Origin: Chitinophagales bacterium
Lineage (GTDB): Bacteria; Bacteroidota; Bacteroidia; Chitinophagales; Chitinophagaceae
Assembly (NCBI GenBank): GCA_015654495.1
Contig: JAATGW010000429.1
Location: 1 to 7,685, forward strand
Direction of reading: 5' to 3'
DNA length: 7,685 nucleotides
A program made the position numbers and the translations under genes. Positions 1 to 6,177 of this stretch are shown piece after piece. The notes beneath the pieces are model-generated. The model was not told the DNA's origin. It saw only the letters and a program-made list of their open reading frames with translations, and searched no databases. Positions within the stretch are counted from its first letter, which is position 1. Each line of letters starts with the position of its first letter.

Positions 1-1163
1 ACACAGCCTTCAACAGTTTTTACCTGTAGACTCACAGAATGCAGACCCGAAGATAAACCCTGGGGCAAGGTCAGATTTTGTGTGGAATAGCTAGTATTAG
101 CGGCTGTCCAGTTCCAGTTATTGATTGTTCCGTATTGCAGTTGTGATGAGTCCAGCAGTTGAATCGGCCTTCCCTCACAGAGATAAGCGGGCTGGTATCC
201 GATTGTTGCAACAGGATCTGAGCCAACTGTTACTTTCATTCTAAATGTATCGGAAAGACATCCATTATTACCGAGAATATTCAATTTTACCGTGTAGATA
301 CCCGGAGCCGCGTAATAGTGCGGAGTAATTTGCTGCAATGTGTCTTTTGTTCCATCGCCGAGGTCCCAAAACCATTTCACAATCTTTCCGAACGAAGTAC
401 TGCTGTCAGTGAATTGAATAGGTGTTCCGAAACATGTTTTTACATTGTTCAGGCTTCCGATGCCCGGATTTAATGCCGTGCAGAAACGTTGCAGATTTGT
501 TGAGCCGCCTGTTGAAGCTGAAAAGCCCCAGAATACCATGGGATCACCTTTAAATACCTGATTGATAAGGTCAATATTTGTACTGACCCTTTCAACATCG
601 TCCATATAGGCTTTCAGTGTTTTTGCAGAAGGGTTCCAGACAATACGTAACATATGCCACCGGCCGTCCTCAATATTCTGGCTGTTGTATAATGCAGTAA
701 CTGGTCCGGCCAGATTATTAGCAGTATTATGGTCGAGGTTTCCATCTCGCTGAATGGATATATGATCAAATTCAGGATCGTTGTGATTTGTGTTCTGCCA
801 GGTATCAATTGTTACACCGATGGAAGGAATAACTCCTCCAAATCCAAGACCCTCTCCGGTGGTACCAATATTGGTACTGATCGGCTGTAACACGAAAGCT
901 ATCCCGTCTGCACCTGTAGCATCAAAAGAGCCAAGAGACACACTGAATTTAAAATCGAAGGGTTCATTCAGGTCAATCTTATATATATTCCAGACTGAAC
1001 CGGATTGATTCAGCGATTCCCTGGTTAAAGTATAGCAATTACAATTATCCTGAGTGGCACTTCCGTTTAGAAAATAGGGATTGCTGACCTGGGCATTTCC
1101 AGAGTGAATATTTAAAGCGAAACATATAAAGAGGCTGAGAAGTTGCGGCAGGGTACGGGGCAT
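1..1163 (-). CDS. Secreted L-type lectin / PKD-repeat surface protein (N-terminal 387 aa, runs off left edge)
   Basis: The frame is open from the ATG at 1163 to base 1, giving 387 complete codons, and an in-frame TAA at 1184-1182 leaves this as the only ATG start. Residues 1-24 form a signal peptide with a hydrophobic core and likely cleavage near SGNA/Q. Residues ~26-230 read as a legume-type (L-type) lectin domain: ADGIAFVLQP (85-94), IGVTIDTWQN (115-124), EDGRWH (165-170), TLKAYMDD (182-189) and FWGFSASTGG (211-220). Residues ~232-315 form a PKD domain (WDLGDG 266-271, then HYYAAPGIYTVKL). A second PKD-like unit starts near 316 and is cut off. Compared with concanavalin A, the Ca-site residues D10, N14 and D19 and also H24 are kept as D120, N124, D129 and H134. 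The protein is probably exported and binds glycans as an adhesin or matrix component. A type IX secretion tail may lie beyond the edge. It starts 21 nt after the lipoprotein stop, so the two are likely co-transcribed. Confidence 0.9.
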   Translation of the reverse strand, partial: MPRTLPQLLSLFICFALNIHSGNAQVSNPYFLNGSATQDNCNCYTLTRESLNQSGSVWNIYKIDLNEPFDFKFSVSLGSFDATGADGIAFVLQPISTNIGTTGEGLGFGGVIPSIGVTIDTWQNTNHNDPEFDHISIQRDGNLDHNTANNLAGPVTALYNSQNIEDGRWHMLRIVWNPSAKTLKAYMDDVERVSTNIDLINQVFKGDPMVFWGFSASTGGSTNLQRFCTALNPGIGSLNNVKTCFGTPIQFTDSSTSFGKIVKWFWDLGDGTKDTLQQITPHYYAAPGIYTVKLNILGNNGCLSDTFRMKVTVGSDPVATIGYQPAYLCEGRPIQLLDSSQLQYGTINNWNWTAANTSYSTQNLTLPQGLSSGLHSVSLQVKTVEGC

Positions 1164-1184
1164 GGCAGAAACTATACCTGATTA

Positions 1185-1901
1185 TTATTTCTTGTATTGA
1201 ATGTTGTTCTTCAGCGACTGAGGCTTTTCTGTATCACTGAAATTTATTTCAAGTGTAAGTGTTTTCCCATCTTCAGAAAGCTTTGCTTCTTTATTTGAAT
1301 AACTGCTCACCTTTCCTGGCAGGTGATAGATGCTGGTGTATTTCATATCACCCATAAAGCCCTTCATCATATTCAAAGCCATCGCGGTCGAGTCACTACC
1401 ACCTTCAGCACCTGAATTCATCCCTTTCATAACATCGTTCAGACCACCAAAACTTGTATCATTGCAGGCAAAATTTCCTTTGGAGAAAGAATAAAAATCT
1501 CCCGAAACAATTTTTTCAGGGTCCTCATTTTTATTTCGTTTAGTCATTGCCGTGTTAAGGGCGTTAATGTCGGCAAAACGAAATGAGACCTGGAAAACCA
1601 TATCATCCTTTTTTTCCCTTTTTACATCCGTAATTCCAGGCACCTGATCAATATCTTTCCATAGCTGCTGCAGGGAGTCAAGCGAGTTAAGTTCTGAAAA
1701 TTCATCTTTTCCTCCGCCACCCGAGCTGTCAGGCATCATCGATTTCAGGGCAGTCAGCATTTCCTTTAGCTGGCTCATGTCAATCGTGGAAGTGTATCTT
1801 CCCGAACCGTTTTTTTCGAGAAAGATCTCTTCCCTGATGTCAAAGCAACCCGAAAGTACCAGCAGCAGAGAAACTGAAACTGCGGAGATTATTTTTTTCA
1901 T
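1185..1901 (-). CDS. Predicted lipoprotein of unknown function
   Basis: This gene encodes 238 aa from the ATG at 1901. An upstream in-frame TTG at 1910 would add only MLY, and the MKK start gives a textbook signal. Residues 1-18 are a lipoprotein signal (MKK, hydrophobic core, lipobox LSGC) with lipidation expected at Cys19. The mature part begins FDIREEIFLEKNGSG, which suggests a beta-rich start. Two low-complexity Gly/Ser-rich linkers follow (residues 58-67 and 162-171), with a Met-rich stretch between ~175 and 188. The C-terminal part (~189-238) looks beta-stranded and contains SEDGKTLTLEINFSDTE. A second cysteine is at 146. I do not recognise a named family. The acidic residues soon after Cys19 might favour surface export, but they do not match a clear export signal. 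It is the first gene of a probable two-gene unit with the downstream lectin protein, behind its own promoter at 1959-1988. It is probably anchored in the outer membrane. Confidence 0.85.
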   Translation of the reverse strand: MKKIISAVSVSLLLVLSGCFDIREEIFLEKNGSGRYTSTIDMSQLKEMLTALKSMMPDSSGGGGKDEFSELNSLDSLQQLWKDIDQVPGITDVKREKKDDMVFQVSFRFADINALNTAMTKRNKNEDPEKIVSGDFYSFSKGNFACNDTSFGGLNDVMKGMNSGAEGGSDSTAMALNMMKGFMGDMKYTSIYHLPGKVSSYSNKEAKLSEDGKTLTLEINFSDTEKPQSLKNNIQYKK

Positions 1902-1958
1902 ATACAGCAATTATGAACAGGCGGCCTGAAAACCAGGTGGTTCCTGTTGGGTTCGCAA

Positions 1959-1988
1959 CAAAATTAGACCGGATCAGAAAAAATCAAA
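1959..1988 (-). promoter_or_regulatory. Bacteroidota-type promoter for lipoprotein-lectin operon
   Basis: Read on the minus strand, the -7 element TAATTTTG (1966-1959) fits TAnnTTTG exactly. A TTTG -33 element lies at 1988-1985, 18 nt upstream, within the usual 17-23 nt spacing. The start of transcription would fall near 1951-1954, giving a leader of about 50 nt before the ATG at 1901. The -33 element sits in the U-rich tail of the terminator of the preceding gene. Confidence 0.7.
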
Positions 1989-2031
1989 ACAGGCTATCCC
2001 CTGAACAATGATGTTTCACAGAATAGCCTGT
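1975..2031 (-). terminator. Rho-independent terminator after the 68-aa gene
   Basis: A 9-bp perfect stem forms between ACAGGCTAT and ATAGCCTGT (2031-2023 with 1997-1989). Its 25-nt loop can partly pair further (CTG with CAG). On the minus strand the stem is followed directly by TTTTGATTTTTT. It begins 21 nt after the stop of the 68-aa gene, so it would end the gyrB/68-aa transcript. The other strand has no U-tract, so it should act only in the minus direction. Confidence 0.7.
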
Positions 2032-2052
2032 CCGTTATAAAGGTATAAAGAA

Positions 2053-2259
2053 TTACCAGTTTTTCTTAGCAACACCAGCTTCAATTGCGGCAAGTGCTTT
2101 TGCTTCACTCAATAATGCGGTAAGTTTATTTCCTTTTCCATCATTTCCCTGTGCGATATAACCGCCTTTTGCAGTACGGCTGACAACAGCGTCCAGGATT
2201 GGAACATTTTTTTCTTTTGTTTTTACGTTGTAGGCTGTAAGCATGTTTGAATTTGACAT
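2053..2259 (-). CDS. Small basic hypothetical protein, 68 aa, downstream of gyrB
   Basis: This gene encodes 68 aa from the ATG at 2259; a second Met at residue 6 is a less likely start. It has no signal peptide, membrane segment or cysteine. By count it carries ten Lys/Arg against five Asp/Glu, so it is clearly basic. The N-terminal part (TAYNVKTKEKNVPILDAVV, residues 8-26) looks like beta strands. It is followed by GGYIAQGNDGKGNKL (32-46) and an Ala-rich helix with a basic end (SEAKALAAIEAGVAKKNW). This is a compact, protein-like pattern rather than a chance ORF. It lies 33 nt after the gyrB stop, with no TAnnTTTG element in the gap and a terminator after it, so it is probably transcribed from the gyrB promoter. 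I cannot assign a function. The charge would fit a nucleic-acid-binding or ribosome-associated protein, but that is only inference. Confidence 0.75.
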   Translation of the reverse strand: MSNSNMLTAYNVKTKEKNVPILDAVVSRTAKGGYIAQGNDGKGNKLTALLSEAKALAAIEAGVAKKNW

Positions 2260-2292
2260 GATGATTGAATTTATCAGTTTTACTTCTTTTGT

Positions 2293-4272
2293 TTAAATAT
2301 CGAGGTTTGCATATTTGGCATGTGACTCAATGAATTCCCTGCGTGGCGCCACTTCATCGCCCATCAGCATGCTAAAGATACGGTCAGCTTCTGCAGCACT
2401 GTCGATGGAAACCTGTTTGAGCGTCCGGGTCAGAGGATTCATTGTCGTGTCCCAAAGTTGCTGTGCATTCATTTCTCCCAAACCTTTGTACCGCTGCACT
2501 GTAACACTGTCTTCTTTTCCACCGCTAATCTTATCAACAAAGTTCCGCCTTTGTTCTTCAGTCCAGGCATACTGTTGTTCCTTACCTTTTTTCACCAGGT
2601 AGAGTGGTGGTTGCGCGATATAAACATAACCCTGTTCTACCAGTTCTTTCATATATCTGAAAATAAAGGTCAGAATAAGAGTGGCAATATGGCTTCCGTC
2701 AACATCCGCATCAGTCATAATGATGAGTTTATGATAGCGGAGTTTTGAGATATCCAGCGCTTTCGGGTCTTCAACGGTACCAATTTTTACACCGAGTGCC
2801 GTGAACATGTTCCGGATTTCCTCGTTATCATAGATCCGGTGTTCCATAGCTTTTTCTACGTTCAGAATCTTACCTCTGAGTGGAAGAATGGCCTGGAAAT
2901 TACGATCCCGTCCCTGCTTCGCTGTACCACCTGCTGAATCACCCTCAACAAGAAAAAGCTCCGATTTTTTAGGATCTCTCTCTGAGCAATCAGATAGCTT
3001 ACCTGGCATTCCCCCACCGGTCAGCACCGTTTTACGCTGAACAAGCTCCCTTGCCTTCCGCGCCGCTGCCCTTGCCTGTGCAGCAAGTATTATTTTACTG
3101 ATGATATTTTTAGCATCTCTCGGATTCTCTTCAAGATAAGCCGTCAGAGCCCTTGATACTGAAGTATCGACTATTCCAATTACTTCCGAGTTGCCGAGTT
3201 TGGTTTTGGTTTGACCTTCAAACTGCGGCTCGGGAACCTTAATTGAAATAATTGCGCTTAAGCCCTCCCTAAAGTCATCGCCCTCTACCTCAACCTTCGA
3301 CTTCTCAAACATACCCTCTTTCTTCCCGTACTGCTGAAACACACGGGTAATCGCCTTCCGGAAGCCTGCAACATGTGTACCACCCTCAATCGTATTAATA
3401 TTGTTTACATATGAAAAGATATGCTCGCTATAGGAATCGTTATAAGTCAAAGCGACTTCCACAGCCACATTGGTGTCCGTATCATGTGTTTCAACATAAA
3501 TAACTTTTGGAATCAGCGGACTGCGTTTGCCATTCTGGTCAAGCATTTCCACAAATTCCACAATGCCGCCCTCACTGTAGAATTCTTTTACATATACATT
3601 GCCGTTATCATCTTTCTCTCTTTCATCGGTCAGGGTTATCCTGATTTTCTTGTTCAGATAGGAAAGTTCACGTAAGCGGCCTTCCAGAATATCCTTAATG
3701 TAGACAATGGATGTAAAAATATCCGTATCAGGCCAGAATCTTACGGTTGTTCCGGTTCTGTTGCTTTTCCCTATTTCGCGTACCGGGTACTGTGGAACGC
3801 CGGTATGGTACTCCTGTTCAAATATGCTGCCATCGCGTTCAACCGTTACATGCAAAACTGCACTCAGCGCATTTACACAACTCACACCAACACCATGCAA
3901 ACCACCGGAAACCTTGTAGGTATTTTTATCAAACTTACCACCCGCGTGCAAAACAGTCATAACAACTTCGAGCGCACTCTTACCCATTTTCACGTTGATG
4001 CCAGTAGGGATGCCTCTTCCGTTATCCGTAACTGTTATACTATTATCTTCATGTATAATTACCCTGATATCATCACAATAGCCAGCAAGCGCTTCATCAA
4101 TCGAGTTGTCCACAACCTCATAAACGAGGTGATGAAGCCCCTTCATTCCAATATCTCCGATATACATGGCCGGACGTTTTCGTACGGCTTCCAAACCTTC
4201 TAAAACCTGAATACTATCCGCTCCATATCCATTACTGGGGATGGTCAGCATTTCATTAATTTCTGTTGTCAT
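2293..4272 (-). CDS. gyrB: DNA gyrase subunit B
   Basis: This is the ATPase and TOPRIM subunit of DNA gyrase. With GyrA it forms the A2B2 enzyme that adds negative supercoils to DNA using ATP. From the ATG at 4272 it is 659 aa, normal for Bacteroidota GyrB and lacking the large insert of E. coli GyrB. The GHKL ATPase domain shows EVVDNSIDE (52-60, with catalytic Glu52 and Mg-binding Asn56), DNGRGIP (83-89) and GGLHGVG (123-129). The transducer domain holds QTKTKLGN (354-361) with its ATP-contacting lysine. The TOPRIM domain has EGDSAGG (443-449) and DADVDGSH (521-528), the metal-binding acidic residues. PLRGKILNVEKA (464-475) and QRYKGLGEMN (593-602) mark the C-terminal half. Arg466 stands where E. 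coli has Lys447. An in-frame TTG at 4350 would add 26 residues, but it lies within the -33 promoter element, and the added sequence does not resemble a GyrB N-terminus. The gene appears intact. Confidence 0.97.
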   Translation of the reverse strand: MTTEINEMLTIPSNGYGADSIQVLEGLEAVRKRPAMYIGDIGMKGLHHLVYEVVDNSIDEALAGYCDDIRVIIHEDNSITVTDNGRGIPTGINVKMGKSALEVVMTVLHAGGKFDKNTYKVSGGLHGVGVSCVNALSAVLHVTVERDGSIFEQEYHTGVPQYPVREIGKSNRTGTTVRFWPDTDIFTSIVYIKDILEGRLRELSYLNKKIRITLTDEREKDDNGNVYVKEFYSEGGIVEFVEMLDQNGKRSPLIPKVIYVETHDTDTNVAVEVALTYNDSYSEHIFSYVNNINTIEGGTHVAGFRKAITRVFQQYGKKEGMFEKSKVEVEGDDFREGLSAIISIKVPEPQFEGQTKTKLGNSEVIGIVDTSVSRALTAYLEENPRDAKNIISKIILAAQARAAARKARELVQRKTVLTGGGMPGKLSDCSERDPKKSELFLVEGDSAGGTAKQGRDRNFQAILPLRGKILNVEKAMEHRIYDNEEIRNMFTALGVKIGTVEDPKALDISKLRYHKLIIMTDADVDGSHIATLILTFIFRYMKELVEQGYVYIAQPPLYLVKKGKEQQYAWTEEQRRNFVDKISGGKEDSVTVQRYKGLGEMNAQQLWDTTMNPLTRTLKQVSIDSAAEADRIFSMLMGDEVAPRREFIESHAKYANLDI

Positions 4273-4319
4273 ACAATCGTCACAAATCAGTTGTTTTTTA
4301 ATGCAATCTGCGAAGTGGG

Positions 4320-4350
4320 CAAAGTTAACGAAATTGAGGCTGAGCGGCAA
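4320..4350 (-). promoter_or_regulatory. gyrB promoter
   Basis: On the minus strand, the -7 element TAACTTTG (4327-4320) matches TAnnTTTG. A TTG -33 element is at 4350-4348, 20 nt upstream. Transcription would start around 4312-4315, about 40 nt before the ATG at 4272. Directly upstream (4351-4366) is the AT-rich palindrome TTTTAA-TGCG-TTAAAA, which could act as an UP-like element or binding site; that role is inference. Confidence 0.65.
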
Positions 4351-4445
4351 TTTTAATGCGTTAAAAACCGCCTCTTTTTAAAGATTATTTCCACAATTTC
4401 AATGTCCTGCGGGATAGTGAAATAAAGGCCGAAACACAATACAAT

Positions 4446-4457
4446 GTACATTTGTAC
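4446..4457 (+). promoter_or_regulatory. Palindrome overlapping the -7 element of the AraC-family gene
   Basis: GTACA-TT-TGTAC is a perfect 5-2-5 palindrome. After one mismatched pair, two more pairs (AA with TT) extend it to 4443-4460. Inside it lies TACATTTG (4447-4454), an exact TAnnTTTG -7 element. No TTG is found 17-23 nt upstream, so the -33 half is weak, which would suit a promoter needing an activator or being repressed. Transcription would start at about 4459-4462, only 1-4 nt before the ATG at 4463, giving a nearly leaderless mRNA. Autoregulation by the encoded regulator is possible but not shown. Confidence 0.5.
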
Positions 4458-4462
4458 TTTCT

Positions 4463-5407
4463 ATGTCGGAATCCACAGATCTTATTGGCCAGGCGCTCAA
4501 ACAACCCATCATCGTGGATGAATTTGTTTTGCTTTCAAAGAAAGAAAAACAAATTCCCGGAACCTGGCAATACCAGATCCGCCGGTATCATAAATTGTCT
4601 CATTGGGTGGTGGAAGATACAGGCGAGCTGGTATATCATTATCCGGACAGCACCGAAAATGGTCATTTTCTGGAATTGAAATTCTGCATTGCCGGTATGA
4701 GCTGGTGTCATGAAAATGATGCTGCGTGTGAGGCATGCCGTGATGGGAAAGAAAAAAAATGTGAAGTGAGGCTGCCTGTGCTGGATGTGGTTAGTTTCCG
4801 GTTCGAACCTGAACACCTGGCCCATCTTGTAAAAGGTCAGCGGAAAAAAACACCGACGCTTGAACTCCTGAATTTCAAACATAAACACTCTTTCACCAGG
4901 GTTATCCCGATTAATGCCAAAATCCGGTTAACACTGGAAACTTTTCTTGGAAATAACTACACGGACACGCTGGAGAACATTTATGTAAATGCCCAAACGC
5001 AGATTCTGCTTTTATACGCCCTGGAAGGTATTTTAGGAGATGAACCCCAGGAAGAAGAAGTTCCCGCGTGTAAATTCCTCTCTAATCACAATGACCGTGA
5101 TAAAATAATGCTTGCGCGCGAAATTCTTCTTGAACATATCGGCGATCCGATAACCATAAGGGAATTAAGCCGGAAAGCAGGTATCAATGAATGTTACCTT
5201 AAAAAAGGATTTAAGGTAATGTTCGGGTCTACTATTTTTGATTTTTATCAGGATCAACGCATGGAGCACGCGCGATTTCTACTTTATGAAAAAGGAAAAA
5301 CTGTTTCCGAAGTTTCGGCATTACTGGGTTATTCCTCTATTTCCCATTTCTCCACCGCATTTAAAAAGCATACGGGACTAAAGCCTTGTGAACTGTTAAT
5401 GCGTTGA
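4463..5407 (+). CDS. AraC-family transcriptional regulator (PchR-like HTH) with a Cys-rich sensor region
   Basis: This is a DNA-binding regulator of 314 aa starting at the ATG at 4463. The C-terminal ~100 residues (213-314) form the AraC double helix-turn-helix. The first helix-turn-helix is near 231-251 (TIRELSRKAGINECYLKKGF) and the second near 280-301 (TVSEVSALLGYSSISHFSTAF). The LKKGFK...FG...RM..A..LL pattern between them resembles PchR-type siderophore regulators. The N-terminal ~200 residues would be the effector-sensing half. Within it, five cysteines fall in 26 residues (C75, C82, C89, C92, C100), spaced x6-x6-x2-x7, in a charged stretch. That is dense enough to suggest a bound metal, an Fe-S cluster or a thiol switch. 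The ligand is unknown. It has no operon partner: gyrB diverges upstream, and a palindromic repeat follows 7 nt after the stop. Its targets cannot be told from this window. Confidence 0.92.
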   Translation: MSESTDLIGQALKQPIIVDEFVLLSKKEKQIPGTWQYQIRRYHKLSHWVVEDTGELVYHYPDSTENGHFLELKFCIAGMSWCHENDAACEACRDGKEKKCEVRLPVLDVVSFRFEPEHLAHLVKGQRKKTPTLELLNFKHKHSFTRVIPINAKIRLTLETFLGNNYTDTLENIYVNAQTQILLLYALEGILGDEPQEEEVPACKFLSNHNDRDKIMLAREILLEHIGDPITIRELSRKAGINECYLKKGFKVMFGSTIFDFYQDQRMEHARFLLYEKGKTVSEVSALLGYSSISHFSTAFKKHTGLKPCELLMR

Positions 5408-5414
5408 ACCTAAC

Positions 5415-5478
5415 AGACCTCGCAGGTTTTATTATAAGCGATGAATTTTACACGTTTTGAATAAAACCTGCGAGGTCT
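5415..5478. repeat. Perfect 19-bp inverted repeat, REP-like palindromic element
   Basis: AGACCTCGCAGGTTTTATT (5415-5433) is repeated exactly in reverse complement at 5460-5478, around a 26-nt AT-rich loop. It begins 7 nt after the stop of the AraC-family gene. Neither strand has a U-tract after the stem, so it is not a standard rho-independent terminator, although a stem this strong could still stop or protect the transcript. From memory, palindromes of the type GACCTCGCAGGTTTT recur between genes in many Bacteroidota. I therefore read it as a dispersed REP-like element; the copy number needs a genome search. Confidence 0.75.
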
Positions 5479-5486
5479 AAATGTGA

Positions 5487-5508
5487 AGAGGAGCAATAAT
5501 GCTCCCCT
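5487..5508. repeat. Short stem-loop next to the REP-like repeat
   Basis: GGAGCA (5490-5495) pairs with TGCTCC (5500-5505) around the loop ATAA. Past one mismatch, two more pairs extend the stem. It has no U-tract on either side. It may be part of the same repeat unit as the 19-bp palindrome just before it, or chance. Confidence 0.4.
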
Positions 5509-5529
5509 CCATCCCTAATCCCTAAACCC
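5504..5529 (-). other. Potential G-quadruplex, telomere-like G-run tract
   Basis: The plus strand has four C-runs (4, 3, 3 and 3 bases) separated by TCCAT, TAAT and TAAA. Read on the minus strand these are four G-runs with loops of 4, 4 and 5 nt, which fits the canonical quadruplex rule (G3+ with loops of 1-7). The repeated CCCTAA-like unit resembles telomeric DNA. It lies 26 nt past the end of the perfect palindrome and may belong to the same repeat element. Confidence 0.5.
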
Positions 5530-6177
5530 TGGAAAAACTTCGATATGTTATAGTCCTTTCCGGACCTGTTATAAATGCTGGATTCTGTATCGGACCTGAA
5601 AAATTCTATTTAGATTTTCTTCCCGGTCAAGTTGTAGTACTGACTTTCGTTGAGCCTGAGGAGATTTTGGAGCCTGAAAATTTCCAAAAAATGCTGCACC
5701 TGGGATGGCTGCGATTAACTTCGCAATCAGTTTGCCGGTTGAATTTTTCATAATTCTTGAGTATTGGAAGTGATTCAAATAGGATGATTGGATTTACTCT
5801 CATCTTTTTCACAAACTATGCCAAACCGTCGTTTCTGTGGATAACTCATTCCATATATAAAACGGCTGGAATATCAGCATAAACGGGCCTGTAAAGCGAA
5901 TAGTATAAAAAAAATGTTAACGAAGGTCAGTTTGAAAAACCGTAAATAATCCCCGACAATCTGGCGGTCATGGTAAAGAATTGTCAATGATTCATTTATA
6001 GTTGTAACAGAAACAGTATGACATGCGGAAGCTGCGAAAACGTATAAAAAGTCATCCTTGTGAAAATAATTGAAAAGTACTTTCATGCACTTTTTAAGTT
6101 CAGAGCAGTAAGCCTGAAGCCAGGAGAAAGAGCAGCCGGTCAATGAGTGCCGGTCACAAGTTACCGGAACATACAAG
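5530..6177. other. Long intergenic stretch without a convincing gene
   Basis: About 650 nt of AT-rich sequence lie between the repeat cluster and the ileS promoter. Only weak minus-strand ORFs occur. Two overlap each other (69 and 61 codons, 5569-5812), and one of 100 codons (5874-6176) is Cys- and Phe-rich with a hydrophobic end. None has a TAnnTTTG promoter in the expected place, a known motif or an ordered domain pattern. Short direct repeats are present: CGGACCTG at 5561 and 5591, GAGCCTGA at 5652 and 5670, and GCCGGTCA at 6135 and 6149. I see no tRNA, riboswitch or T-box pattern. The stretch may be gene remnants or contain a small RNA; neither can be shown here. Confidence 0.5.
5836..5844. 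promoter_or_regulatory. Exact DnaA-box 9-mer (TGTGGATAA)
   Basis: TGTGGATAA is the reverse complement of the consensus DnaA box TTATCCACA with no mismatch. An AT-rich run (CATATATAAAA) follows about 10 nt later. I found no second exact box nearby, only a two-mismatch one near 5806, so this is not a recognisable replication origin. It could be a lone DnaA-binding or titration site, or chance. Confidence 0.35.

Noticed and set aside
614..1008. ORFs of 64 and 72 codons within the lectin gene
   Set aside because: Both overlap the open lectin/PKD frame, whose conserved motifs span the same bases.
2315..4203. Several plus-strand ORFs (up to 132 codons) within gyrB
   Set aside because: They lie antisense inside the intact, strongly motif-supported gyrB gene and have the composition of shadow frames.
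5415..5478. Reading the perfect palindrome as a standard rho-independent terminator
   Set aside because: Neither strand has a U-rich run after the stem and the loop is 26 nt long, so I call it a REP-like repeat instead.
5569..5812. Two overlapping minus-strand ORFs of 69 and 61 codons
   Set aside because: They overlap in different frames and have no promoter element or family resemblance. A frameshifted remnant is possible, but nothing in the sequence proves it.
5508..5880. Chromosomal replication origin
   Set aside because: There is only one exact DnaA box and no dnaA, dnaN or other origin-linked gene in view; the presence of gyrB alone is not enough.
5874..6176. 100-codon minus-strand ORF upstream of ileS
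   Set aside because: It is rich in Cys and Phe, has no recognisable domain, signal or promoter, and its start lies a few bases from the ileS promoter on the other strand. It is more likely a chance frame.
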